Made by a program: the position numbers and the translations under genes
Part shown: piece by piece, positions 10,053-20,953 of the stretch
Layout of the letters: each line of letters opens with the position of its first letter
How positions within the stretch are numbered: position 1 is the first letter of the stretch
The notes under the pieces: generated by a model
Seen by the model: only the letters and a program-made list of their open reading frames with translations
What the model was told of the DNA's origin: nothing
Databases searched by the model: none
Assembly (NCBI GenBank): GCA_905178155.1
Contig: CAJINV010000002.1
Span: forward strand, 4,707,709 to 4,771,708
DNA: 64,000 nucleotides
Source: Amoebophrya sp. A120
Lineage: Eukaryota; Sar; Dinophyceae; Syndiniales; Amoebophryaceae
Reading direction: 5' to 3'

Positions 10053-12389
10053 TCACCATACGCTGGGGATTAGATAATCCAGCGAGTTTTTTTTTTTTGT
10101 GACGCGTTGGCGTTGCTGATTTTCCTCTCCCAGGCTCTCCCAACCCAGGAAAAAGGGGGCTATAAACTGTGCTGTGGCAGAAGACCACGTAGACTCGTCA
10201 AGAGGGACCGCCCCAGAGGACGACGAAGCCGAGACGCCAGCAGAAGGAGATGATGAACCACCTCCTGCACGGGAGATGCTGACCTTGTCCGGCGTCAGAA
10301 TGATCCCTTGTCCGTCGGCGGATTCACGGACAAAAAGCGCTCCAATGTCGCCGACGCTCTTGTTTTCTCCCAGTCGTTCTTCCTTCATCTTCCCAGTTCC
10401 CTTTCCATCTCCAGGCCCGCCGCGCGGCGTAGTGACACTGCTTTCACCACCATTTATTTCATCCTCCTGTGCAGCGACCACGTACTTCCCCACATACAGC
10501 TTGTAGTACACTTCGTTCGCAGATTCCGGGTCAAACAACGTCCGCGTTGCGCGACCGCCCTCATTGCCCGTGAGAAACACGGCGGAAGATTCCGTACCGG
10601 GGTGGAAGTACCCACTTTCATCAACGCAGTACTTCTCAGTGTACGTTGTTGTAGAGGAAGAGGTTCTTTGTTCCTGTGTAGTTCCAGTACAAAAATCTTG
10701 TCGTGCTTTGCCATTTATTCTGTTCCTCAGCGTGTTGATATACTCTTTTCCCCCGTCCTGAAATTTGTCTATCTTGTTTTGCACGTCAATCGACCGGTTT
10801 GCAGGCACCTGTAGCCCGGGGAAGAGGGCTGTTGTAAACTCCTTTGCCAGGCAGGGCGGAATAGTCTCGTCGTATACCCCGTGCAAAAGAAGAACCTTCA
10901 GCCCGGACAGATTCTGCATCCATTTTTCCATCGTGCTTTCTTCTTCACTTTTGGTGTTCATTTTCCTTTTCCTGCCAACTACGTCAACATCATGTTTCCC
11001 TGTCGGACGAGGAGCGCTAGCAGAAGCAGCAGTAGAAGATTCCGTCATGTCCTTACTATCATTTCCATACTTCTTGTACCCGCTCAACTCACTCCAGTAC
11101 CCGCGCGCCGCACCAGCCGAAACCGGGGCAATCAGGTCTACCAGCCCCTCGCTGCGCAGTTTGATCCCAGCTTCAAGCGACATAATCCCGCCCATGGACT
11201 GGCCAAACAAGAGCACTTCGGCAGAGGACTTCTTCGCGTCGCAGATTTCCGCGGTGTGATTTCTTGCCCAGGTCAGCACTTTTCTCATGTAGGCTAGATC
11301 GTCCTGCACTGACATGGTCCCGCAAAATTCAGGTGAATACGCGAACGTGCCCATCTCTTCATTCGGTGGAGCCCGGTAACAACTTCCACCGCACTTCAAA
11401 TGCGTTTCGTAGCAAGGGTAAACCCGGCCGGCGATAAAGGGGTTTAACTCAGGAAGCTGGCAGAAATACGGGTCTTCTAAGCTCCCTTGGAAAGAATCCC
11501 CCCAGCCCAACCCGTTCCACCCGGCGGTGTTGGGAATGTTTTTGCGGTGCGGAACTTGGAATTTGTCCAAGTCCATGGTGTCCTCGGCGCCCCACGCCGT
11601 GATGTACATGACCGGGCGATTTCCCAGCTGCTTGGAGTACAGAGCCAGGTTGGTTTTCGTCGACAATTTGGTCCAGTCTCGCTCCCACTCAGTGCTCTCG
11701 GTCATGTAGCCATGACTGTCCACCACAATTTGCGGGAGAACTTTGTCTTTATTTCCACCTCGACAGTGGTCAATAAACCCGTCGGAGTAAATCACGTCGA
11801 ACTTACGAGGGTAGGACGAAGGTGGGGTGGTCGAAGAAGCTGCAGCAGCACTAGTAGTACTACTACCGGGACATTGAAAAGGCAAGTCGAAGGTGCAAGT
11901 GTCGACAGTTTGATGATCCTCACCATGCTTAGTACCTTCAACATCATGTTGGGGAGCTTGTTTCGGCGAGCAGACTATGTCAACGACGTCCTCCAGGTGG
12001 TCGAGGTCGTGGTCGCCCGCCTCCTCAGAAGAAAAATGCGGGCTCCTCTTGGTCGCCGCGTCGTTGACACTGATAGTACTGGACGAAAGCGATTCAGAAT
12101 TTTTATGCGTGTCGACTTGACTGGCTTCGGGTTCGGATTTTTCGAAGGCACCACCAGCGGACGATGTTGATGTAGAAATATTAGCGCGGCCGATCTCGTT
12201 TGCCACATCCGCATGCGATAGTCCATTTGGTTCATCCTCTTCGTCGAGAGCGTTCGTCCTGTGGAAGATACCTGCTACCAGAGGCGGGAAGCTAATACTC
12301 AGCTGCGCGACAGTACCTGCTTTGCTGGCCAAGAACAAAGGAAGCGCTGCTGCGCGAGGACGCCGGAGGACAATGTTGACCGGGGCCAT
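10053..12389 (-). CDS. alpha/beta-hydrolase, PHB-depolymerase/esterase-like, 778 aa, intronless
   Basis: Starts at ATG 12389 ('MAPVNIVLRRPRAAALPLFL'), which follows the AT-rich leader; the longer frame upstream lacks an ATG. The N-terminus is basic then hydrophobic, consistent with a signal or anchor. Around residues 185-400 it shows the PHB-depolymerase/feruloyl-esterase layout: 'IVVDSHGYMTES' (oxyanion region), 'NGLGWGDSF', Cys-containing 'CYETHLKCGGSCY', 'QDDLAYMRKVLTWA', and the nucleophile elbow 'LLFGQSMGGIMSLE' (GxSxG). The likely acid is in 'LLLHGVYDETIPP'. The family is usually secreted and cleaves ester bonds; the substrate here is unknown. Long Ser/Thr/Gly- and Lys/Glu-rich inserts are low complexity. 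The C-terminus contains the dispersed repeat read as 'SSGAVPLDESTWSS'. No introners, unlike its neighbours. Confidence 0.8.
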   Translation of the reverse strand: MAPVNIVLRRPRAAALPLFLASKAGTVAQLSISFPPLVAGIFHRTNALDEEDEPNGLSHADVANEIGRANISTSTSSAGGAFEKSEPEASQVDTHKNSESLSSSTISVNDAATKRSPHFSSEEAGDHDLDHLEDVVDIVCSPKQAPQHDVEGTKHGEDHQTVDTCTFDLPFQCPGSSTTSAAAASSTTPPSSYPRKFDVIYSDGFIDHCRGGNKDKVLPQIVVDSHGYMTESTEWERDWTKLSTKTNLALYSKQLGNRPVMYITAWGAEDTMDLDKFQVPHRKNIPNTAGWNGLGWGDSFQGSLEDPYFCQLPELNPFIAGRVYPCYETHLKCGGSCYRAPPNEEMGTFAYSPEFCGTMSVQDDLAYMRKVLTWARNHTAEICDAKKSSAEVLLFGQSMGGIMSLEAGIKLRSEGLVDLIAPVSAGAARGYWSELSGYKKYGNDSKDMTESSTAASASAPRPTGKHDVDVVGRKRKMNTKSEEESTMEKWMQNLSGLKVLLLHGVYDETIPPCLAKEFTTALFPGLQVPANRSIDVQNKIDKFQDGGKEYINTLRNRINGKARQDFCTGTTQEQRTSSSTTTYTEKYCVDESGYFHPGTESSAVFLTGNEGGRATRTLFDPESANEVYYKLYVGKYVVAAQEDEINGGESSVTTPRGGPGDGKGTGKMKEERLGENKSVGDIGALFVRESADGQGIILTPDKVSISRAGGGSSSPSAGVSASSSSGAVPLDESTWSSATAQFIAPFFLGWESLGEENQQRQRVTKKKNSLDYLIPSVW
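10183..10222. repeat. dispersed repeat, copy 3 (inside coding sequence)
   Basis: About 40 nt identical to 6307-6346. It lies near the 3' end of the hydrolase coding sequence and is read in the same frame as in copy 1. Confidence 0.7.
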
Positions 12390-12439
12390 TTTCGTCTTGT
12401 CCAAATGTTTATGGCGATTTGAATATAAGAAATTGAAGT

Positions 12440-12605
12440 GCTTCGGTATCAGTACAGCAAAACGGGAACAATCAAAACCCCTGGTATAGTACAGTGCAAA
12501 AGTCAACAAAACGGGAATAGTCAAAACGCCGCCTGGTAAAGCACAACAAAACGGGAATATTCAAAACGGGAATAGTACAATGCAATAGCCAAAACCCCCG
12601 GTAGG
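12440..12605. repeat. short tandem repeats upstream of the hydrolase gene
   Basis: The unit 'caaaacgggaa(t/c)a(g/t)tcaaaac' is repeated about four times with spacers containing 'gtacagtgcaa'. Position just upstream of the ATG at 12389 suggests a promoter or 5' UTR role; that is inference. Confidence 0.6.
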
Positions 12606-14782
12606 TCAGATATAGCAGATTTGTGCGTTGCGTAGTTTACGGAAAAAAAGTACACAGTAACTGATGATGATGTGCCCAAATGTGAGTGGAGAAAGTCAAG
12701 TTAATACTTGTAGCAGAAGAAAACGTATCGAAGTAAAGGGAAACGATGCTTCTTTTCTTGTACTTAGCATAGACGAGACCAAAAACAGTGCTGACCGTTG
12801 CTGGTCTACTTCTCACTTCGTTCTTACAACTTTACCTGACAACAAGTTGCTGCATTCTTGTGAATCTCTCGACCACTTTTCTCGGCACTACAGCCGAACT
12901 GTGCGCCGCTGAGGTTTTCATCATACACTGGAACCGAACGACCTATAGACATTCCAACGAGGAGCAGGAACATTCCGATGTGGAAAATGACTCAGAATCT
13001 TCGTCTGATCTGACAACCAGGAAATTTTCTGGGTTATCGTCGTGCCATTCACATTTATTAATCACAATTATCTACAAGAACGATTGATTACCGATCACGA
13101 CAGCGCTGTCGAAAAAATGATGGGTGCAACCGAACATGAATAGAGATTTAAGATCTATTTTTATGCTCAGTGCGATACTTCTAGTCGCCGAGCTTCACAT
13201 TTTTCTGTACTGAAAAGAAAATCGCCAAGATGAAGTTGAAGTGGGGTGATTTTGATCCGTTCTTTTGCTCAACCTCATTCCTTGAAAACCGAGCAGATCA
13301 ATGCTCTAGAACGTCGACGTCCCAGAGGTTCCTTCGTATATTTCGTGAAGAGAACTCTTTTCACGAGTCGCATTACGCATTATCCTTTCATCACGCTTTC
13401 CTTCTCATTTCCGGGCCATGATGATCATCCTTGGGCGAACATTCTTCGTGTTTGTTGCGCCTTGTTTCCGTTTCGCTGGCTGGCTGTGTTCCTATTTTTT
13501 GCTTTTTTGCTTTTCTCGTAAAATCTCGCCGAGAGCTGCCTACTACCGCATCGGCTTTCACGTTCAGTCATCATCTTTTTTCACGCATCCTTAACAACCA
13601 TTCCAAACACGATTACGCCCTTACGGTCTTGGTTCTGTGCGTGCTGTGTGACGGACTAAAAACGAAATTGACACAGCGGGAATTCATTTAATCGTCATAA
13701 GATATTTATAGAGAAAGCACCTAGCTCAACGATCGTTCCCGTAGCCTGTAAAAAATCGAAAAAGGTTGCCACTACATTCACGCCCGCTCCCATTCAGGTG
13801 TAGAGAGTGTTTTCAAGGCGGTAGATCTTCAGCGCGTGTGTTGTGGTTGGGTGTGCAATTTGTTTGGGTATTCGCTCTAGATCTTACGCTTAATCCTTCT
13901 TCTCGTGCTTGTTTGTGCTGGGATCGGGATCAAACAGTCTAAAGATTTGCGGGAAGGAAGTCACTCAGAGGATCGGCCCAGAGTTTGAATTTTTGGTAGT
14001 CCGATGACACGATCAGTGTCTGGTAGTCTAGTAGAGAACGAACAAGCGTGCCTGGATGCTTCTTTGTTCAAAATTGAACTTAGACCAGTTACAGCCTGCT
14101 GCCATACATTTCCTTTGTTATTCTTTCAACTTCGAGCTCGTTTAGACGGTTCATTTGCACCGCTCTTCAACTTCAATGCGGGAAACTCACGAAAAAAAAA
14201 CGCCGCTTCCATGATCTTTCAAAAAGTTAAAGTTCTCTATCTTCACAAACAGGAAAGCGAGGCCCCGTGCAGCTGTTGATTACGCAGCAATGGCTCATTT
14301 TGCGTGGTTCTCCATCTCCATTTCCCTCGTTCTTAGCACGCCCACGCCGGTGCAGATGAAGCTAAAGGACCACGAAACCGTCGTAGCTGTTCTTCTTCTT
14401 CTTCTTTCCCCACGTCGCCTGCACTACTTTCTCCGCGACTTCTTCGCTAATGCGCCCGGTAGTGCGCCGGAAGCACGATGTCCACCTCGGTCATTTCTTT
14501 GAGAACCTTCTGACCAATGAAGGGTATCCGAAGGCAAAATGAGGGGGGATGCGCAAGACGGTTGTGTGTAAGCCAGCCGAGTGCAGCTGCCCTTCTTGTG
14601 TGCTTGTCATTATTTCTCGCTCCTTTTTGCATGTTGATTGATATTCATCATCTTTATACACTTTTTCATCAGCAGCATCGCAAATCAATTTTATGGAAGA
14701 ATGACGTGTAATTCAACTACATTGGCCTTCCCTTTTTCATTTTTTGCTTAGTGACTATACACAACATCTCGCGCACCCTTTT
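12606..14782. other. 2.2-kb stretch without a supported gene
   Basis: Several frames of 60-100 codons occur on plus (for example 12788-13087, 14004-14279), but none has recognisable motifs or protein-like composition. Base composition is AT-richer than the flanking genes. Confidence 0.3.
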
Positions 14783-17700
14783 TTATCTGCCGGGGATATC
14801 CATCTTGTTGATTTCGCTGGTACCTTCGTAGATCTCCGTGATGCGAGCGTCGCGAAAATACCTGATAACCAAATATTGATTTTGTGCGCAATTCATTGCC
14901 ATGCGAGTCGCAAAACAATCTAGGCCCTTTCCCTTGTTGCCAGCAGCACGCGAATGATGCAATTATGAAAACGATAAATATGAAAAATCGAATCCCCACT
15001 GACGAGAACAAGCAGTGGCTGAGGACTTGTTCACAACTTCACACCTTTCCGCCGGCATGTCACTGACATAGCCCATGCCGCCCAAAATCTGTATTGCCTC
15101 GTTCGCACAGAACGTCGCAGCCTTACTCGCCGCGTATTTGCACCGCGCGCTGGCCCGCGTAAACTCCTCGCCGCGGTCCTTCATGCAGGCTGCCTGCCAC
15201 GTGAGCAGGCGCGCGGACCAGATTTGCAGGTCCATGTCCGCCAATTTTTCGTGCACAGCGTAGTACTTTCCGATCTTTTCCCCGAACGCATACCGCTCGT
15301 TTGCGTACTTCACGGCGCACTCCAGCGACGCCTGCGCGATCCCCAGCGCCTGGCCCGCAATGCCGATCCTGCCCCCGTCGAGGAGCTTCATCGCGATTTT
15401 GAAACCGTCGCCGCTCTGCCCCACCAGATTCTCCTTCGGAATTTGGCAGTCCTCCATAATTTATCAAATGTAAAAATGTCTGGGTCTGGAAGAATGCAAC
15501 TTGTGATGCTAACTTTGGACTCCGACTCTAAAAAAATCTGTATTGCATGACCAGCAAGAGGCGCCCAGTTTGTGCTACGCGTAGTAGTAGTAGTAGTAGT
15601 GACCATTTCACTCCTGGCGGGTGGGCGTTAGAACAGATTTAGCCTCTGCCGATACCTTGGGCGTTAGAACAGATTTAGCCTCTGCCGATACCCCTAGGTG
15701 GATACTTGCTCCACGTCCTAGCTACCACCCGGCCGCAGCCGCAAAACCGCTGGCATTTGTCATGCGGGATAGGCATCAGGAAGGCCTCTAGAAATATGTG
15801 ATGCGAGATCATGCATTACAGACATCCTGAGTCATGCAAAATATGCATGACAAACCTGGCCGCAACCTTCCAGACCCAGACATTTTTGCAATCCATATAA
15901 TCACCTGGGCGGTGGAGGACGCCCGGATGCCCAGCTTGTCTTCCTTCTGCCCCAGCTTCACGCCGCTATCAAGTGTAAAAATGTCTGGGTCTTGAAGAGT
16001 GGAAGATTTGTCATGCAGGTTTTCCATGACTCATGAGGTCTGTAATGCATGGTCTAGCATCACAGACTTTGAGAGGGCTTCCTGATGCCTGTTCCGCATG
16101 AGAAATGGCCTCTCGCCGTGGCAAAAACTGGACTCCTCTCGCCGGTCATGCATTACAGATTTTTTTCGAATCCGAAGACAGCATGACAAGTTGCAATCTT
16201 CCAGACCCAGACATTTTTGCATTTGATAGCCGCTACTGGAAAACGACCCGGCGACGTTTTCGTCAGGAAAGTTCGGGAGCGGGACGAGGAAGCAGCTGAT
16301 GCCCTTGTGCTTCCTCTGCTTGTCGGTCGTGGCAAAGACCAGGGTGCTGGCACCCTCGTAGGAATTACTGATCCACTGCTTTGTGCCGTTCAGCAGATAG
16401 TGGTCATCCTTCTCGACCGCCGTGGTGGCCGCCGCGGCCGCGTCGCTGCCGTTTCCTGTTTTTGGTTTCGGACGTTGGGTTCTTCGCCGCGGCCGCGGGT
16501 GATACGCTTATTAAGTTGCAAAATCTTGCTCACTCAGCATGTGCGAGCGTTAGGATCTTGCTCTAAGTAAAAAACTGTTCTTTCTAAAAACTCCCTGTGG
16601 TACTAAACTACTTAGCAAGTAGTAAGTACCAGGTTCCGACAGCGCAAAGCAGCCGATTTTTTCCCCGAACAGATAGCCGGGTAGGACTTCTTCCTTTTGT
16701 TTCTCCGAGCCGAAGTAGACGAGACCCCCGCAGTACAGGCTGTTGTTTATCGACAACAGCAGGCCGCAGCTGGGGCAGCCCCGGGAAATCTCCTCCATGG
16801 CCACCGCGTAGGCCAGTGCGCTCATGCCGGGCCCGCCGTACTTCTCGGGGACGTTCATGCCGAGGAAGCCCAGCTCACCCAGTTGCTTGATTTCGTCCTT
16901 GGGAAACGTGTGCAGGACGTCATTTTTCGCCGTATCAAATGCAAAAATGTCGGGGTCTGGAAAAGTGTAGACTTGTCATGCAGATTTTCCATGACCCATG
17001 AGGTCTGGAATGCGGGCCTCAGCATGACAGACTCTGCGAGGTCTCTGCCATGCCTATCCTGCATGAGAAACTCCCTTCCAGCATGGTCAAAAGTGTACAG
17101 CTTTTGGCACTCATGCAACACAGATTTTTGCATGCTTCAGATATACCATGACAAGTTGCAATCTTCCAGACCCAGACATTTTTACATTTGATACGCCGCG
17201 GTCTGAAACAAAACGTCCTCCGTGAACTGCTTCATCCTGTGCAAAAGTATCGCATTCGTATAAATGCAAGTCCTGCATTACAAATTTCTTTCTCAAGTTA
17301 AATCCGCATTACAAATTTTATTTCTCACGCTGAGGAAATTTGTAATGCATTTATACGAGTACGATACTTTTGCAGTGCATATGCTTGGCCTGCTCGCGAA
17401 TCATCTGGACCTCCTCAGGAAGCTCGGAGTACGAGGTGTAGGAACGGGCCTGCGTTTGATGTTGAAACACGTTCTTGCTGTAGTTCGACGGCGGTCCTCC
17501 GATTTTATTTCGAAACATGTTTATTGCAGTAGAAGTTCTTGTTCTGCAGCTTCTAGTCAGAACGAAGGACTTCGATTTTGATCCACCGCTCGTCCCGCTT
17601 CTTGCAGCAGCAAACGGCAGCTTCGAGGTAGACGACGAAGAGGGGGTCGGTGGGCTCCTGTGAGGGAAAAAAATATCTTCAGCTGCCCCACGACTAGTAG

Positions 17701-17896
17701 TACCCGAGTAGACAGGAGTAGAACATGCGGCGGTGAGGACGGGAAGAACAGGAGGAAACGAGGACGACGTAGTTGTAGACATTTTCGTCTGGTTACAGAC
17801 AGAAGATTTTTGTTGTAGTCCATTGTGCGCACGCAACAAGTGCGGCGCGAGGCGCCGCGACAAGGTCGCGGTGGAGGACACACGAACGGAGGCCAT
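14783..17896 (-). CDS. acyl-CoA dehydrogenase (short/medium-chain type), 542 aa, probably mitochondrial
   Basis: Exons: 17896-17382, 17232-17194, 16932-16630, 16455-16229, 15966-15897, 15460-15045, 14861-14783. The sum, minus one 5-bp repeat for each of four introners, is 543 codons. FAD-dependent alpha,beta-dehydrogenation of acyl-CoA. Family blocks in order: 'LGFLGMNVPEKYGGPGMS', 'GCFALSEPGNGSDAAAA', 'LLNGTKQWISNS', 'ATTDKQRKHKGISCFLVP', 'KEDKLGIRASSTAQV', 'GRIGIAGQALGIAQASL', 'YANERYAFGEKI', 'AIQILGGMGYVSDMPAER' and 'ARITEIYEGTSEI', whose Glu is the usual catalytic base. The N-terminus is long, Ser/Arg-rich and almost without acids over its first residues ('MASVRVSSTATLSRRLAPHL'), which fits a mitochondrial presequence. 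Two introns are ordinary GT-AG (14862-15044, 16456-16629); four are introners. Typical family length is about 400, so the extra is the N-terminal extension. Confidence 0.9.
15461..15896. mobile_element. introner type B (B2), enlarged to 436 nt
   Basis: Flanked by ATAAT twice. TIRs 'TATCAAATGTAAAAATGTCT' / 'AGACATTTTTGCA…'. About 180 nt longer than its relatives owing to an internal insertion with GTA repeats and a 36-nt tandem duplication. Removal joins …STAQVI|MEDCQIP…, the conserved acyl-CoA dehydrogenase sequence. Confidence 0.9.
15623..15694. repeat. 36-nt tandem duplication inside introner B2
   Basis: Two copies of a unit beginning 'gggcgttagaacagattt', at 15623 and 15659, preceded by a (GTA)n tract near 15580-15600. 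Confidence 0.85.
15967..16228. mobile_element. introner type B (B3)
   Basis: Direct repeat GCCGCTA (7 nt; at least GCCGC) on both sides; 'ctgggtct' TIRs. Removal joins …SFSSSG|VKLGQKED… in frame. Confidence 0.9.
16933..17193. mobile_element. introner type B (B4)
   Basis: Flanked by CGCCG twice. TIR 'TATCAAATGCAAAAATGTC'. Removal joins …LFQTAA|KNDVLHTF… in frame. Confidence 0.9.
17233..17381. mobile_element. introner type A (A4)
   Basis: Flanked by TGCTT twice. 'CATCCTGTGCAAAAGTATCG' to 'GCAGTGCATA'. With B4 it isolates a 39-nt exon. Removal joins …REQAK|QFTEDV… in frame. Confidence 0.9.
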
Positions 17897-18625
17897 CTTC
17901 TTGTTGCTGATAGACTGGAAACCTGAAAAACAAACTAGTAGGAGCAATCAAGAGCGTAGACGTACACAAAAAAGAGCTTTACATATTTATTAGCATCACA
18001 CACACACAAGAAGAAAAACTTTTATATTAAAGAGTGACTAGATACTGGAAGCCATGTATCTTCTCGACGGGGACGGAGCGAGAGTAAATATAATTAAACG
18101 GGGGTCGAAGCATTAGTTGAAAAAATAAAATACTTGTTGTTATTGCTTTATCTTGATTCGGAATGTAACCTTTATCTTTGGTTTTGGACCTGCATGATGC
18201 GTCGCGTGACAAAAGTAAAAGTAAAAACTAGCAAACCACTACTGCTCAACACAACAAAGCCATCGCGCGACGTCAACGTGTCGGTTCTTTTACATAGATA
18301 CTGTGGCTGCATGAATAATTTCAACTCTCTGCGGCAAAGTAAGTAAGTATCTCTCTGCCCGAAGTGCGCTCATCTCGTGCCCGCTTCTGTACAGCTTTGT
18401 TGATCCAAGCAAAAGTGCTTGCTACAGTTTTTCAAGTTTTTTTTCGTTCCACTGAACTACAACAAGAAACTGCAAAACAGCAGCACACGCACTCCGCCCA
18501 TGCTCCAGCACAAGCTGAAAACGTCCGTTCAAAATCTTCTCAATTGCGACGCCATGGCCGACGGGGAAAACACTATTTATAGCTCGCCTGCTGCAAGACG
18601 TCGGCAAAAATAATACCACTCATTT
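17897..18625. other. intergenic spacer between two minus-strand genes
   Basis: Contains a short CA run near 17997-18008. No supported gene. Presumably the promoter of the acyl-CoA dehydrogenase gene and the 3' end of the next gene. Confidence 0.3.
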
Positions 18626-19777
18626 TCAGTCCTTCCGAAACGCCTGAAAAGTTTTCTTCAGTCCGTCTTGGCGAAATTTCAAAATGACGTCCTTCAGTGC
18701 CAACAGTTCCTCTTTGCGAAGGTGCAACAGACTCCGGCCGTTTTTCCCCGATCTTATCGTCAACACTGGTGTCCGGTGCCTGCCGTCTCGGTGCCGGACC
18801 AGGTGCACGTACATTTGCCGTTCCAGGTCTTCCCCGGAGTCCAGTTCGAACATAGTTGCCGATTTCCGCGACTTGTTGTTATCAAACATCGGCTCGATCC
18901 ACGGGGGTTCTCGGGGTCGTTGGGGTAGTTCTTGCTGCTGTTGCAGTTCATGATCTGTCCGCTGAGTTCTTTCCACTGCTCTGGTCGTCGTGTGAGCAGG
19001 AACTACTACTACGGAGTCACCATCGAAGATTTCTCGTCCCTGTTCTAGTACCTTCACATCATTCTCCCCGATATTAACCTCCATCCTCCCGCCCTCAGGG
19101 GCAGGAAGCTTCATTGCAGGCTTTTGCTGTTCAGCATCATGTGGTTCTTGACTACAGGCACGACCATACCTTGTTCCCCTAGCCTCCTGATCATCATGAT
19201 CGTCATTCCCAGCATACAGGTCTTCCGTCGCGAAGGTGTGGGTACCACCATCGTGATGAAGACGAGACAAATACTGCGAGATTCGGTTTTTGTGCGTAAA
19301 CAGCGGTACGACAGGGGGGGCCACAGGTGCCGCTACTGTGCGGGTTTGCTTCCTTGATGAACACCCAGGATAATCCCCAGGAAGTGGATGATCGCTGGAA
19401 AGAACCGAAGCAGCAGCGACCTGGCCACCATGATCCGCAAAAGCTGGCGCAGGACCTCCCGGCACGACCGACGTCGTAGAGAAGTAGAGGCTTCTTGCTC
19501 TCTTTGTGTTGGCACTTCTGTTAAAAAAAGGCGTACAACTGGACGAGAGCGAGACTCCGCTGCTGCTGCTGCTGCCTGAGGAATAAATTCGTGGGGGACG
19601 CGGTATTTTTTCTCCGCGGACACACTTAGTGCAAAAACAACAACTTCTAGACGTGGTTAGAGGACATAGAGCAGGGACTGTGTGGTGCACAACCTCCACG
19701 GGCGGCACCAGAGACGGCTGGCGCTGAAAAATATTACGCATGTTGAGCTGTAGGGAAGTAGCGGAGCTACTAATCAT
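18626..19777 (-). CDS. unknown 383-aa protein, intronless
   Basis: ATG at 19777 ('MISSSATSLQLNMRNIF'), stop at 18626. The first 40 residues are poor in acids and carry Arg/Lys, which would fit an organelle presequence, with a Cys-rich patch 'SRSCCFCTKCVRG' soon after. The middle is Ser/Pro/His-rich and probably disordered. The last 90 residues look folded and basic: 'RQMYVHLVRHRDGRHRTPVL', 'GRSLLHLRKEELLALKDVIL'. The 'LVRHRDG' word is not the histidine-phosphatase motif. No family recognised. It lies 730 bp upstream of the acyl-CoA dehydrogenase gene on the same strand, which says nothing firm about a shared role. Confidence 0.55.
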   Translation of the reverse strand: MISSSATSLQLNMRNIFQRQPSLVPPVEVVHHTVPALCPLTTSRSCCFCTKCVRGEKIPRPPRIYSSGSSSSSGVSLSSSCTPFFNRSANTKRARSLYFSTTSVVPGGPAPAFADHGGQVAAASVLSSDHPLPGDYPGCSSRKQTRTVAAPVAPPVVPLFTHKNRISQYLSRLHHDGGTHTFATEDLYAGNDDHDDQEARGTRYGRACSQEPHDAEQQKPAMKLPAPEGGRMEVNIGENDVKVLEQGREIFDGDSVVVVPAHTTTRAVERTQRTDHELQQQQELPQRPREPPWIEPMFDNNKSRKSATMFELDSGEDLERQMYVHLVRHRDGRHRTPVLTIRSGKNGRSLLHLRKEELLALKDVILKFRQDGLKKTFQAFRKD

Positions 19778-20953
19778 GAAGATGACACTCCTTCAGTAGA
19801 GTGGTTCATTTATTTGGCTGAAATAGACATATACGTGGCCTTTGAGGCAACCAACGAAAAAAGAAAAGTAACCCAGCACCCATCTAGACGTTGTACTATC
19901 ACGGTCAATATCCTATCAATTTCCTGCACGAGCTTCAACCCTCTTGACCGACAGCGCGGGTCGTGCTGGAGGTCCTCTCATCTACTGCACGGAAGTACCT
20001 GCTGGTGTAGCAGAAGTGTTGAACATTGAGATATGTGGGGGTTTGACTTTGATGTGCATGTGGGGGTTTGATTGTCCTTCTGCTCCCTTGTTCTTCCCCG
20101 AAATGTTTTCTTTTCAAACAGAATCAGAAACATGGAGGTTGGGAAAGTCATGGTGAAATTCGGGCCTTGTTCTTTTTTGGCGGGGTAAAAACTGAAAACA
20201 TCAAAACTTCCGCGACTTCTTGGGCACGGTAGTCCTGTTGCTATGAGACAATCATAATTATGCTAGGATTGTAGCATTTAGTAAGAATTTTTTCTAAAAT
20301 GTTGAAAATTTGTAATCATAATCGTGTGCGGAGCGGCACGGTGAAAATGAAAGAAACTGATACACGCCCGCGCGAAACGGGCACACATCATAAGCTGCAT
20401 TATTTGCGAAAACAAAAAATTGCAGGGCTGCTGCAAAAAAACAAACTCAGAGGTAAATGTGGACATGGTAAATCTCAATCGGAGTGCGTTTCTAAACTTT
20501 TGTCGAAAAGAGAAAATTTTATATACATATTTTCGTTTTCGCCGCACTGACATTTCGGACTCCCTTCTGTAAGTATGCGGCTCTTCTTTTCGGGGCCTGT
20601 TAAGATGATTCAAGAATAGTGTGACTCCATGTAATCCAAGACAAACGATCCTGCTATGCAAAATGTAATCAAATCATGAAGGCAATACTGTGGAGTAAAT
20701 GCGTCTCAAAAATAAATCTGATACTGATACTTATTTGTGTGACCACTGATTACAAACTTTCTAAGTAAATTCAAATAGAACTTTCCAAGTAAATAATATG
20801 TAAACCTGCGTGAGAATATACTGTGCGGTAAAAATGGACACCTGCCTTTTGAGAACTGCGACCAGCAGCACCTCATACATATTAAATGAACAACAACAAT
20901 CGGAGCAGACAGCGACTGAAAATAAATCGAGTCAACAAATCCATCGCAAGAAC
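19778..20953. other. AT-rich intergenic spacer
   Basis: Frames found here (for example minus 20278-20661) have AT-driven composition and no motif. No gene supported. Confidence 0.3.

Noticed and set aside
12664-13691. Several plus-strand frames of 60-100 codons
   Set aside because: Overlapping, AT-rich, without conserved-looking segments; treated as intergenic.
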